DNA from: Melioribacter sp.
GTDB taxonomy: Bacteria; Bacteroidota; Ignavibacteria; Ignavibacteriales; Melioribacteraceae
Assembly: GCA_016841125.1 (NCBI GenBank)
Contig: JAENZU010000066.1
Location: forward strand, 1 to 11,439
Length of the DNA stretch: 11,439 nucleotides
Direction of reading: 5' to 3'
Numbering within the stretch: position 1 is the first letter of the stretch; every line of letters starts with the position of its first letter. The notes beneath the pieces are model-generated. The model was not told the origin of the DNA. It made no database searches and saw only the letters and a program-made list of their open reading frames with translations. This document shows positions 1 through 7,254 of this stretch, piece after piece. The position numbers were made by a program, and so were the translations under genes.

Positions 1-176
1 GTCTAAATATTGTTTTTGGTTATCACCTCACAGCAAATTTGGTATTTGATCTTGCCTACATATTCTTACGATTTGACGAAAGAGTTATAACAAATTCACT
101 TGAAACTTATACATCAGAAGATGACCCAATTAACGGTATATACAATTCAAACGCACATCATTTGGGAATTAATTAA
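1..176 (+). CDS. OmpP1/FadL-type outer-membrane transport protein, 3' end (partial)
   Basis: The reading frame is open from the window edge (first full codon at base 3) to a TAA at 174-176. The encoded tail alternates polar and hydrophobic residues as in beta-strands and contains FDLAYIFLRFDERVITNS and a late HHLGIN, which resemble the last strands of OmpP1/FadL/TodX porins. These move long-chain fatty acids and other hydrophobic compounds across the outer membrane. The gene's start lies outside the window. Oddity: the TAA falls inside the last strand. Reading on in the same frame gives Ser-Tyr-Thr-Phe and a second TAA at 189-191, which is the expected C-terminal beta-barrel signature ending in Phe. 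The stop therefore looks like a single-base change of a Leu (TTA) or Tyr codon. The next gene starts 14 bp after the second stop, so the two are probably cotranscribed. The family call rests on about 57 residues and is moderate. Confidence 0.6.
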   Translation, partial: LNIVFGYHLTANLVFDLAYIFLRFDERVITNSLETYTSEDDPINGIYNSNAHHLGIN

Positions 177-205
177 TCATACACATTTTAATGGGGTAAT
201 TGAAC

Positions 206-1642
206 ATGAAAACAATTAAAAAATATAAATTAATATTAAGTATTATCTCATTTATCTCTATTATTTTTATTGGCTGAGAAGATAAGAGTGATTTGACCGC
301 TCCGACTCCACCTCCTACTGGAAATGCCAACCTTACAACACTTGTTTCGATTGGAAATAGCCTAACTGCAGGATATCAAAATGGCGCCCTTTACGAATCA
401 GCACAAATGTATTCATTCGGGAATTTGATTGCACAGCAAGTACAATCAAGTTATGCTCAACCGTTGGTAAGTGATCCGGGTATTCCGGGCAGACTTGAGT
501 TGAAAGCACTATCACCATCACCTGTGATTGAAGCTAATTCAACGATGGGGCAGCCATTAAATTCTACGTATGCTAAACCTTACAATAATCTGGGAATCCC
601 CGGCGCCATTCTATATGATATCACTGATACGACCGATTTTGCTGCGAAAAGTCTTGCTAGAAAAAACCCATATTTTAGTTTAGTATTGCGTAACAGCAAT
701 TTTGGGAAGAGTATATTACAGCAGGCAATAGCATTAAACCCAACCTTTGTTACGCTATGGATTGGTAATAATGATGTACTCGGTTATGCAACCTCCGGCG
801 GAACAAAAGGAACCGATGCTACAGGAAAACTCCCGACTGATGCTAATGTTTTTGGGTTTTTATATAATCAAGTTACACAAGCGCTTGCTGCAGCCGGAGC
901 AAAAGTTGTTGTGGCAAATATCCCTGACGTAAAAGATGTTCCTTTCTTTACTACAGTTGGTCCTTCAGTTGCAGCAGTATTAGGCCCAAACATGAGACAA
1001 AATCCTGCGATTCTAGGGATGTTTTATCAAAAAAATGGTGAAATTGTAGCTTCTGGTTTAGTTGATTCTTTGGGTTTAGCTAACTTAAATATACTTTTAA
1101 CCTTAACCAGTAGTCCGTATGCCGCATTATTAGGTCAGCCAACAGATAAATTTTATACGGATAATGGAATTACACCTCCTCCGGGAATTGATGTAAGTAA
1201 ACCTTTCGGTTTTCATCCGCAAAATCCGTGGCCGGATGCTTTAGTCCTCGATGCAGATGAGCAGGCAACCGCAGCCGCAGCAATTGCTTCTTTCAACGCC
1301 ACAATTTTAGCAACGGCAAATTCTTCAAACGATTTTGCTTTAGTTGATATAAATTCATTTTTCAAGCAGTTTAAACAAGGCAAGCAGATAGACGGATTAA
1401 CATTCTCCACTTCTTTTATTCTTGGAAGACTATTTGGCTTGGATGGTGTTCATCCAACTTCTCAAGGTCAAGCAATTGTCGCTAACGAATTCATAAAAGT
1501 TATCAACAGTAGTTTTGGCGCCCAAATTCCATTGGTAAATGTCTCAAGTGTTCCGGGATCGACACCTGTTGCCAAGATTAACTTAGGTGAATTTAATATG
1601 CCGGTTTTCAAAGGCGTGAACGATTTAACATTTATTTTCTAA
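206..1642 (+). CDS. SGNH/GDSL-family lipolytic lipoprotein with an in-frame TGA at the lipobox Cys
   Basis: A predicted surface or periplasmic esterase/lipase. Starting from ATG 206, a Lys-rich N-terminus and a hydrophobic stretch (residues about 9-22) lead to Phe-Ile-Gly followed by TGA at 275-277, exactly where a lipobox Cys belongs. Glu-Asp and a Pro/Thr-rich linker follow. The frame is then open to TAA at 1640-1642. SGNH blocks (numbered from ATG 206): block I GNSLTAGY with nucleophile Ser52; a block II-like NNLGIPGA near 127-134; block III GNND at 187-190; block V DGVHPT with Asp413 and His416. The full length is about 478 codons. A caller that avoids the stop would start at TTG 293 and lose the export signal, which is unlikely to be correct. 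A GGGG at 193-196 could serve as a weak SD. Proteins of this type commonly sit next to FadL-like porins in Bacteroidota, which fits lipid cleavage coupled to uptake. With the stop, the product may be absent, non-exported or made by readthrough. The family call is strong; functionality is uncertain. Confidence 0.85.
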
Positions 1643-1647
1643 TTTTA

Positions 1648-1674
1648 AGGGGTGGTTAAGCCACCCTTTTTTTT
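1648..1674 (+). terminator. Rho-independent terminator of the porin-lipase operon
   Basis: The stem GGGTGG (1650-1655) pairs with CCACCC (1661-1666) around the loop TTAAG. It is extended by G-T and A-T pairs at its base, and a run of eight T follows (1667-1674). It begins a few bases after the lipase stop. The T-run touches the ATG of the next gene. Confidence 0.9.
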
Positions 1675-2355
1675 ATGTCTCCCGCTATCTATAATATAAT
1701 GATCTCCTTAGCTGCAATCGGCTATGTTTTTCTCATTGTCGGTATAATGGATTTTGCAGTCAAGAAAGGCTTTCCTCAAGATTTGTCCCGCAAAGTTGTT
1801 CACATCGCCGCAGGATCATGGCTGATATTTTGGTTCCTCTTTGATCAGACTCACTGGACAAAATACCTAAATATAGCTCCCGCATTTATTTGGACAATTT
1901 TATTACTGATAAAAGGATTCACTGCATCCCCCGATGATAATGCCGTAAAAACCATGACACGAACCGGCGATAGAACCGAACTGCTGCGCGGACCATTATA
2001 TTTTACGATCATAATGAATATAATGGGGACATTCTATTTTAATACTGAAATAGCATTGACAGCTATGGGTATTTTGGGGTGGGGCGATGGATTGGCTCCG
2101 GTCTTCGGTAAAAAATTCGGAAAGCATAAATATAATTTCGTTACCAAAAAAAGCATTGAAGGAAGCGCGGCATTTTTATTTTTCGGATTTATCGGTGCTG
2201 CATTGTTCCACCTAATAATTATGGGGCAGATTCATTATTCTTCAATTTTAGTATGTGCCGCCGCAGCAGCAGTTGTAGAAGCCCTCAGTCCAAAAGATTT
2301 GGATAATATGCTTATCCCGCTTACAGTGGTTATCCTTTACCAATTATTTCTTTGA
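1675..2355 (+). CDS. Membrane CTP-dependent polyprenol/phytol kinase-like protein (dolichol kinase/SEC59-VTE5 family)
   Basis: An integral membrane protein of 226 aa, in the size range of bacterial dolichol/phytol kinase-like proteins (COG0170-like). The family phosphorylates isoprenoid alcohols or diacylglycerol with CTP; the substrate here is unknown. Visible signatures: an N-terminal membrane helix (about 8-28); the DLSRKVVHIAAG motif (36-47, Arg-Lys-x-x-His); ELLRGPLYF (102-110); the nucleotide-binding segment WGDGLAPVFGKKFGKHKY (136-153) followed by KKSIEGSAA (158-166); and EALSPKDLDNMLIPL (202-216). Several further hydrophobic helices fit a multi-pass topology. Start choice is uncertain. 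ATG 1675 follows a terminator T-run with no SD, and ATG 1699 (residue 9) is an alternative that would still keep the first helix. An in-frame TAA at 1657-1659 blocks longer versions. The 3' end overlaps the convergent DUF2156 gene by 12 bp. Confidence 0.85.
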   Translation: MSPAIYNIMISLAAIGYVFLIVGIMDFAVKKGFPQDLSRKVVHIAAGSWLIFWFLFDQTHWTKYLNIAPAFIWTILLLIKGFTASPDDNAVKTMTRTGDRTELLRGPLYFTIIMNIMGTFYFNTEIALTAMGILGWGDGLAPVFGKKFGKHKYNFVTKKSIEGSAAFLFFGFIGAALFHLIIMGQIHYSSILVCAAAAAVVEALSPKDLDNMLIPLTVVILYQLFL

Positions 2356-3282
2356 ACTATTAAAAAATTTATGCAGCATCAACTTGATAAGATTTGATTT
2401 TGAAGCCAGCATAATCAAATCCGTGTAATAGAGTTTTGGTATTCCTATCAAGTATATATCGTTCCAAATAGGATTAAATTTATTTTTGAATTTATAAAGT
2501 CCCGAAAAATTATAAGCACCTCTAACCAGCCAGCCCGCAATAGTAATATTTAATTTATTGAAAAAATTAATTGACTTGATTTTAGACATTGTAAAGGGAA
2601 CTTCACCTAAACTCAATTCATGAAATTCACTGTTTTGGTAATTAGTGTAAACCCCGTAAATGAGTGCCTCCATCACGCCGACCGGTGCATTTTTATGACG
2701 AAGCAATACTTCGGTATGAAGTTTCTGGGGGCTGTTAACAGAAACCGACATTGCTCCTAACCACTTACCGTTATGCGAATGAAAAACAAACAACTCGGTT
2801 GAGGGATGAAAATGATCAACAAATAAATTTTTTAATTGGGGTTCATCAGCATGCGAACTATTAGATGCCAGATTTTTAAGTCTTTCAATGTTTTCTTTTG
2901 AGTAATGGACTTTGATTGTTGTCCCGTGTCTTGATCCTCTTTTAATAAGTTCTTTTAATGATTTCTTTTCGAAGTGACTGCCTGATAAACTTAATACTGC
3001 TTCTTTTCCGTACAGCATAGTATGTTTTTTAAAACTGTGGAATAGACTGGATATTGTTAATTCGGTACAGCCGCGAATTATTAAATTATTTTTTTCTGAT
3101 GCCAAATAATTGATAATTTTTTTAGCCGCGGTAAAAGAATTTGCTTCAACCAAAGCAAGCCAGCATGAATTTCTCTTAAATAATTCCAGCTCTATAAAAT
3201 GATTTTTGTCAACAGTGAAAATCCAGCTAAGGGGCAAATGAAAATTAACATCTTCCGTTTCAACAATTATTGGCAGCGGCAT
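2344..3282 (-). CDS. DUF2156 / MprF C-terminal-like GNAT-fold protein
   Basis: A 312-aa protein without an obvious signal peptide. It resembles the C-terminal catalytic domain of phosphatidylglycerol lysyltransferases (LPG_synthase_C/DUF2156). Recognisable segments are KSLKELIKRGSRHGTTIKV (107-125, like the SLR..NRAEREG region), a central GNAT-like strand KWLGAMSVSV (173-182), PVGVMEALIYGVY (200-212) with HELSLGEVPF (221-230), and YKFKNKFNPIWNDIYL (263-278), matching the RF+eKFnPxWxxRYL hallmark. The N-terminal 100 residues may be a second, degenerate GNAT fold. Known relatives transfer aminoacyl groups from tRNA to lipids or peptides. The MprF flippase domain is absent, so the substrate cannot be named. 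It starts 6 nt after the cydB stop with no clear SD, so it is probably the third gene of the cyd operon and translationally coupled. Its tail overlaps the convergent kinase-like gene. Confidence 0.72.
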   Translation of the reverse strand: MPLPIIVETEDVNFHLPLSWIFTVDKNHFIELELFKRNSCWLALVEANSFTAAKKIINYLASEKNNLIIRGCTELTISSLFHSFKKHTMLYGKEAVLSLSGSHFEKKSLKELIKRGSRHGTTIKVHYSKENIERLKNLASNSSHADEPQLKNLFVDHFHPSTELFVFHSHNGKWLGAMSVSVNSPQKLHTEVLLRHKNAPVGVMEALIYGVYTNYQNSEFHELSLGEVPFTMSKIKSINFFNKLNITIAGWLVRGAYNFSGLYKFKNKFNPIWNDIYLIGIPKLYYTDLIMLASKSNLIKLMLHKFFNSSKK

Positions 3283-3288
3283 ATTAAA

Positions 3289-4317
3289 TTAATAGCTCAT
3301 TGAATCCATCTTAACTTTTCCTCTGAAAATCCAATATATACTAATTGTATAAGCCAGCACAAATGGGATCCCAATAATTGCCATTATCAGCATAATGTTC
3401 AAAGTCTTTTGCGATGATGCTGCATTATAAATAGTTAAACTAAATTCCGGATTAGGATTCGACAGCACAATCGTTGGAAAAAGTCCTATAGCAAAAAGTG
3501 CGAGCAAAGCGGCAATGCTTGCTGAAGAGGAAATAAAAGCCAGCCAGTCTCTCCCGTGGTGAATTTCGCGAGGTATATTAGCAATAACAAGCATATTCAA
3601 AATTGCTAAAATAAACAAAACCGGCGTTTCTTTGAAAGCAGTTGTCATATGCGGAAAATAAACGAGGGTTGTCATAGTTGTTGCTACGTAACAGATAACG
3701 AAAAATATGATGGTATTATTAACCCAGCCTTTAAGCTGGTCATGAAGTTCGTTTTCGGTTTTCATTACGGCGTAAATTGAGCCGTGCATCATAAACAGAG
3801 CAACAGTTGTAACACCCACCATAAGTGTGTAGGGACTTATTAAATCCCAAAATGTACCTACAAATTCTTTATCGGGTCCAATTGGAATTCCGGTAATAAT
3901 ATTTCCAAGTGCAATTCCCATTATTAAAGCAATTAGAATGCTAGCAAATGAGAAGGCTCTATCCCACATTTTGCGCCACCATTCCATTGGCTGCTTACTT
4001 CTGAATTCAATTGCAACTGCTCTGAATATAAGTCCGAACAATAAAAGCATGAACGCGTTATAGAAGCCGGAAAATACTGTAGCATAAACATGCGGGAAAG
4101 CGGCAAAAAGTGCACCTCCGCCGGTAACAAGCCAAACTTCATTTCCGTCCCAAACAGGACCAATTGAGTTGATCATTATCCGCCGATTCTTATCACCCTT
4201 CACAAGTAAGTGAAGAGCGCCTACTCCAAGATCGAAACCGTCCAGTATGGCGTAGCCTGTTAGAAGAACACCAATTAGAATAAACCAAATTGTATTTAAA
4301 TCAAAAGTGATTTCCAT
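3289..4317 (-). CDS. cydB: Cytochrome bd-type quinol oxidase subunit II (CydB)
   Basis: This membrane subunit pairs with CydA in the terminal quinol oxidase that reduces oxygen to water. The first helix ends in GYAILDGFDLGVG (21-33), whose Asp26 and Asp29 line up with the same positions in E. coli CydB. Also conserved are GPVWDGNEVWLVTGGGALFA (53-72), FPHVYA and a central MMHGSIYA segment. About eight to nine hydrophobic helices are visible. At 342 aa it is somewhat shorter than the E. coli subunit (379 aa), as is common in CIO/bd variants outside enterobacteria. The start is unambiguous: its ATG shares one base with the cydA stop (TAATG), a classic coupled junction. No CydX-type small ORF was seen after it; the DUF2156 gene follows directly. 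The cydDC exporter genes are not in this window. Confidence 0.96.
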   Translation of the reverse strand: MEITFDLNTIWFILIGVLLTGYAILDGFDLGVGALHLLVKGDKNRRIMINSIGPVWDGNEVWLVTGGGALFAAFPHVYATVFSGFYNAFMLLLFGLIFRAVAIEFRSKQPMEWWRKMWDRAFSFASILIALIMGIALGNIITGIPIGPDKEFVGTFWDLISPYTLMVGVTTVALFMMHGSIYAVMKTENELHDQLKGWVNNTIIFFVICYVATTMTTLVYFPHMTTAFKETPVLFILAILNMLVIANIPREIHHGRDWLAFISSSASIAALLALFAIGLFPTIVLSNPNPEFSLTIYNAASSQKTLNIMLIMAIIGIPFVLAYTISIYWIFRGKVKMDSMSY

Positions 4318-5729
4318 TATTTTGCCTCGGACTTAAAAATATTTTTTAAGAATTTAAACTTATTTGCATCTTTTGTTCTGAGTGAATCTTCTTCCAGATC
4401 GAAAGATTTTGGTGCATCGGGTCCATGTTGAATTTTTGAATTCAACAGGAAGAGAAACAGTGCAAACAACAATGCATAAATAAGGGTGAACAAAATCAGT
4501 GAGAAAATTATCTGTCCGGATTCAACCGCCTTTGACAAACCTTCGGATGTTCTTAGCAAACCATAAACAATCCATGGCTGCCTGCCTATTTCTGCAGAAA
4601 ACCAGCCTAATTGATTTGCCACTTGAGGTCCTAAAACCGAGAATACAAAAATTATCAATAGCCATCTTTTTTTGAAAAGGGAACCGCGCCACCAATAAAA
4701 TAAGCCTAAAAGGCTGATGGCAATTAAAGCAAAACCGATTGCAACCATAAAATGATAAGTTTGGAAAACAATATTTACAGGCGGTCTATCATTTTCGGAA
4801 AATTTATTTAAGCCTGTCACAGGCGTATCGGAATCACCATGAATTAGATAACTTAACATACCCGGAATTGCGATTCCAAAATTAACTTCTTGTTCATCCT
4901 CATTTACCCAGCCGAATAAATACAATGGTGCAGCGGCAGAAGTATCGAAATGAGCTTCGTAGGCAGCAAGTTTTGCTGGCTGTGTTTCACTAATGCCCAT
5001 TGCACTTTGGTGACCGGTAAATAATTGAAATAGTGAGGCAAAAATTGCTACCGACAACCCAATTTTTAGTGAAGCTTTTGCAAAATCTACATGAATATTT
5101 CTTAATATATAAAATGCGCTTATGCTAATTACCAAAAAAGCCCCGGCTAGCCACGCACCCGAAAGAACGTGAGATAATCTGTCAACGCTAGAGGGATTGA
5201 ATACCATCGCCCAAAAATCTGTGATTTCAGCTCTAGCAAAAATTCCTTCTCCCACAATGTGATAACCGGCGGGAGTTTGCTGCCAAGAATTAGCAACCAC
5301 AATCCACACTGCGCTTAGCATTGAGCCAAGTGAAACCATTACGGTTGCAAAGAAATGCATGCGTGGGCTTACTTTATCCCAACCGAAAACCAGAATTGCT
5401 AAAAAACCGGATTCTAAAAAGAAGGCAAATATCCCTTCCGCGGCGAGTGCACTGCCGAAAACGTCTCCGACATATCGGGAATAAGTCGCCCAATTCGTAC
5501 CGAATTCAAATTCCATAACTATTCCGGTTGCTACTCCCATTCCAAAAGTTAATGCGAAAATCTTTACCCAGAATTTCGTCATTTTTTCGTAAAGAGGATT
5601 TTTGGTTTTTAGGAACATTCCCTCCATTATAACCAGTATAACGCCTATTCCGATACTGAGAGGTGGATATATGTAATGAAACGCAATTGTGAATGCAAAT
5701 TGCACTCGTGCTAAAATTTCAGCATCCAT
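4317..5729 (-). CDS. cydA: Cytochrome bd-type quinol oxidase subunit I (CydA)
   Basis: The heme-bearing subunit that oxidises quinol. The expected ligands are all present: His18 in IAFHYIYPPL (heme b595), His187 in DRLSHVLSGAWLAG and Met328 in YHFMVA (heme b558). Glu98 and Glu106 in AAEGIFAFFLESGF match the conserved proton-path glutamates. The quinol-loop residues QPAKLAAYEAHFDT supply Lys253 and Glu258 equivalents, and GRQPW is at 382-386. The length of 470 aa against 522 in E. coli, with little sequence between the loop core and the next helices, indicates the short-Q-loop form. ATG 5729 is supported by AGAGG at 5736-5740 with a 6-nt spacer. It is the first gene of the minus-strand cydA-cydB-DUF2156 operon and overlaps cydB by one base. 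It would act in low-oxygen respiration. No hydrophilic anomaly or broken residue was seen. Confidence 0.97.
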   Translation of the reverse strand: MDAEILARVQFAFTIAFHYIYPPLSIGIGVILVIMEGMFLKTKNPLYEKMTKFWVKIFALTFGMGVATGIVMEFEFGTNWATYSRYVGDVFGSALAAEGIFAFFLESGFLAILVFGWDKVSPRMHFFATVMVSLGSMLSAVWIVVANSWQQTPAGYHIVGEGIFARAEITDFWAMVFNPSSVDRLSHVLSGAWLAGAFLVISISAFYILRNIHVDFAKASLKIGLSVAIFASLFQLFTGHQSAMGISETQPAKLAAYEAHFDTSAAAPLYLFGWVNEDEQEVNFGIAIPGMLSYLIHGDSDTPVTGLNKFSENDRPPVNIVFQTYHFMVAIGFALIAISLLGLFYWWRGSLFKKRWLLIIFVFSVLGPQVANQLGWFSAEIGRQPWIVYGLLRTSEGLSKAVESGQIIFSLILFTLIYALLFALFLFLLNSKIQHGPDAPKSFDLEEDSLRTKDANKFKFLKNIFKSEAK

Positions 5730-5922
5730 TTACTGCCTCTATATTTCAGAAATAAAATAATGAATAATCAAAATTAGTAAAATTAACACCTAATATAAAT
5801 GAGGAACTTTACAATTTATGTTGATAATTTAGATTTTATAGCGTAATGAAAGAATTTACTCTTATTTATAAGTAAAAATAATTTTATATTTAAATTAGTC
5901 TGTTGATTTATATTTCTATTCG
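5730..5922. promoter_or_regulatory. Divergent intergenic region between cydA and the SPOR-protein gene
   Basis: This 193-bp, very AT-rich spacer must contain the promoters for cydA (leftward) and the SPOR gene (rightward). The cydA SD (AGAGG, minus strand) lies at 5736-5740. A TTGATA at 5821-5826 could be a rightward -35 element but lacks a convincing -10. An imperfect dyad TTACT-N10-AGTAA spans 5856-5875. No complete FNR- or Rex-type palindrome was found, so oxygen or redox control cannot be read from the sequence. Confidence 0.4.
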
Positions 5923-6936
5923 ATGAATAAAAAAATATTTAAAATATTGTTCGTTACAATTATCTTTTCGATTCCGCTGCTTGCTCAATACAGCGGACTT
6001 AATTGGATTATTATTCAGGACTTAAATGATAGAATTGTTTACATCGATACCTCTTCGGTAAAAGTTGATAATTATGAATTAATTGTAAATAGTCTAATTA
6101 TTTATAGAACACCAATTTTAATTAATACCCTGCAGGAAAGGGTGTCAAGAGTTCAAACTAAATTTTGGTTCGATACATTTAAGCGAAGGTATATTGTATT
6201 AGAAACAAAATATTTTGATGAAAAAGGTTCATTGGTCGGTGAATCAAAAACTGAAGAAACAGCTGATCCGAATGAAAATTTTTCTCTTCCTATTCAAAGT
6301 TCCTCAATGACAGAGGCAGTAATGCAGAAATCCCTGGAATTCAGAAAGAGTAACCGAATACTGGTTGATACAAAAAGCGGCTATAAATTTCCGTTTAAGC
6401 TTGATAGAGAAAGAGTAGAGAAAATTGAGGAACTTTACACTAACCCGGATACTTCAGCAAGTAAGTCCAAAAGCCCACTACCTGAAAATGCAATTCAAGA
6501 TAAAGACTCGGGAGACTATATTGTTTTTTTGAGTGGGGAAGGCGACAAGCCGATAACCATCAAAAAGAAAGAATCGGTAAATCAAAAGTCAGATCAAAAA
6601 GTGACTGAGCCGGTAAATTCTCGAATTAAAAAGGAGCAGGCAAAACCTACCGAAAATATCAGTAAAAATTTGACTCCTTCTTCAAAATATGATGTTAGTA
6701 AAGAAAAGATGCTCAACAATTTGATTTTCACGGACGGAAAGGTTTTTTGTTTTCAAGTATCTTCTTGGAAGAGAAAATCAAAGGCGGAATCTGAAGCGGC
6801 AAAATTAAAACAAAAGGGGCACAACTCATTTATCACTGAAGTGCAGCTGCCGTCGAAAGGCGGAACCTGGTATAGAGTAAGGGTGGGTTATTTTAATTCT
6901 GCTAAAGAAGCCGAAAACTATAAAACCAAATTATAG
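5923..6936 (+). CDS. Exported protein with an N-terminal adhesin-E-like region and a C-terminal SPOR domain
   Basis: The 337-aa protein begins with a Sec signal peptide (Lys-rich start, hydrophobic 6-20, probable cleavage after LLA at about 21). Residues about 27-140 (NWIIIQDLNDRIVYIDTSSV and the following strands) resemble the small 'surface-adhesin E' fold, in which a beta-rich domain starts with W..I..N...YID. A charged Lys/Ser/Pro-rich linker follows (about 175-265). The C-terminal 65 residues form a SPOR domain: FCFQVSSWKRKSKAESEAAK, then GTWYRVRVGYFNSAKEAENY. SPOR domains bind denuded peptidoglycan glycan strands, often at division sites, so a periplasmic wall-associated role is inferred. 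The ATG has no SD. The gene is divergent from cydA and separated by a 500-bp gap from the efflux genes, so it is probably monocistronic. The SPOR call is good; the adhesin-like call is tentative. Confidence 0.8.
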   Translation: MNKKIFKILFVTIIFSIPLLAQYSGLNWIIIQDLNDRIVYIDTSSVKVDNYELIVNSLIIYRTPILINTLQERVSRVQTKFWFDTFKRRYIVLETKYFDEKGSLVGESKTEETADPNENFSLPIQSSSMTEAVMQKSLEFRKSNRILVDTKSGYKFPFKLDRERVEKIEELYTNPDTSASKSKSPLPENAIQDKDSGDYIVFLSGEGDKPITIKKKESVNQKSDQKVTEPVNSRIKKEQAKPTENISKNLTPSSKYDVSKEKMLNNLIFTDGKVFCFQVSSWKRKSKAESEAAKLKQKGHNSFITEVQLPSKGGTWYRVRVGYFNSAKEAENYKTKL

Positions 6937-7000
6937 TAGTTTAATAACATACCTCTTTTTTTGACCTACTTTAAGTGGAACTTAATCTTCTCAATTGTAT

Positions 7001-7006
7001 TATAAT
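7001..7006 (+). promoter_or_regulatory. Candidate -10 box for the small gene
   Basis: A perfect TATAAT lies about 38 bp upstream of the GTG of the 33-codon ORF, which puts the transcription start near 7013. The region where a -35 box would lie (GAACTT at 6978-6983) is weak. A TTGACC at 6961-6966 is too far upstream to pair with it. In such AT-rich DNA a perfect -10 alone is only modest evidence. Confidence 0.4.
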
Positions 7007-7043
7007 GTTGTAAACATTCCATTCAATAAGCCCGAGGTTTAAT

Positions 7044-7145
7044 GTGCTCGAAAAGATTGATTATGTAATTAAATTCATTTTAGAAAAATTAACAGGTAAA
7101 TCTACAACGCTGGTGCCTGTTAAAATTAATAGCGACAAAAAATAG
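7044..7145 (+). CDS. Putative small protein of 33 aa (unrecognised)
   Basis: A GTG-initiated ORF of 33 codons ending in TAG, in the gap between the SPOR and adaptor genes. It has a well-placed SD (GAGG at 7034-7037, six bases before the GTG), a perfect TATAAT upstream (7001-7006) and a strong terminator downstream (7188-7254). Together these form a self-contained unit of about 240 nt. The product starts MLEKIDYVIKFILEKL, an amphipathic helix with alternating hydrophobic and charged residues. A Gly-Lys turn, a short hydrophobic strand (TTLVPVKI) and a basic tail follow. There is no signal peptide, and the hydrophobic stretch is too charged to span a membrane. No family was recognised. An 8-bp inverted repeat (7089-7096 with 7116-7123) lies inside the ORF. 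The transcript could instead be a structured noncoding RNA with a chance ORF. Confidence 0.45.
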   Translation: MLEKIDYVIKFILEKLTGKSTTLVPVKINSDKK

Positions 7146-7187
7146 ATTTAAATCCCCCTCAAGACATTCCATTAGTTGGAATATATA

Positions 7188-7254
7188 CCTCACTCCTACC
7201 ATCCAATTAGAGTTCTCTTTATGAGGGCTCGGATGGTGTAGCGAGGTTTTTTTT
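7188..7254 (+). terminator. Long structured terminator after the small ORF
   Basis: The left arm (7188-7204, CCTC...CCATCC) pairs with the right arm (7231-7246, GGATGG...GAGG) with a few internal mismatches, and eight T follow (7247-7254). The 26-nt apical part holds a second small hairpin, AGAG-TT-CTCT (7209-7218). Just upstream sits another hairpin, ATTCCA-TTAGT-TGGAAT (7166-7182). The T-run reads on the plus strand, so it ends transcription coming from the small gene or the SPOR gene. Confidence 0.8.

Noticed and set aside
293..295. TTG at 293 as the real start of the lipase
   Set aside because: It only avoids the TGA. The upstream frame encodes a clear lipoprotein signal peptide in the same frame from ATG 206.
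275..302. TGA at 275 as a genuine selenocysteine codon with a SECIS hairpin
   Set aside because: The hairpin has only five pairs including a wobble, and its loop lacks the expected leading G-U. A lipidated selenocysteine is not known, and the nearby TAA in the porin gene argues for ordinary nonsense changes or errors.
5730..5922. FNR/Rex-type operator upstream of cydA
   Set aside because: Only half-sites such as TTGAT were seen. No full palindrome of either type is present.
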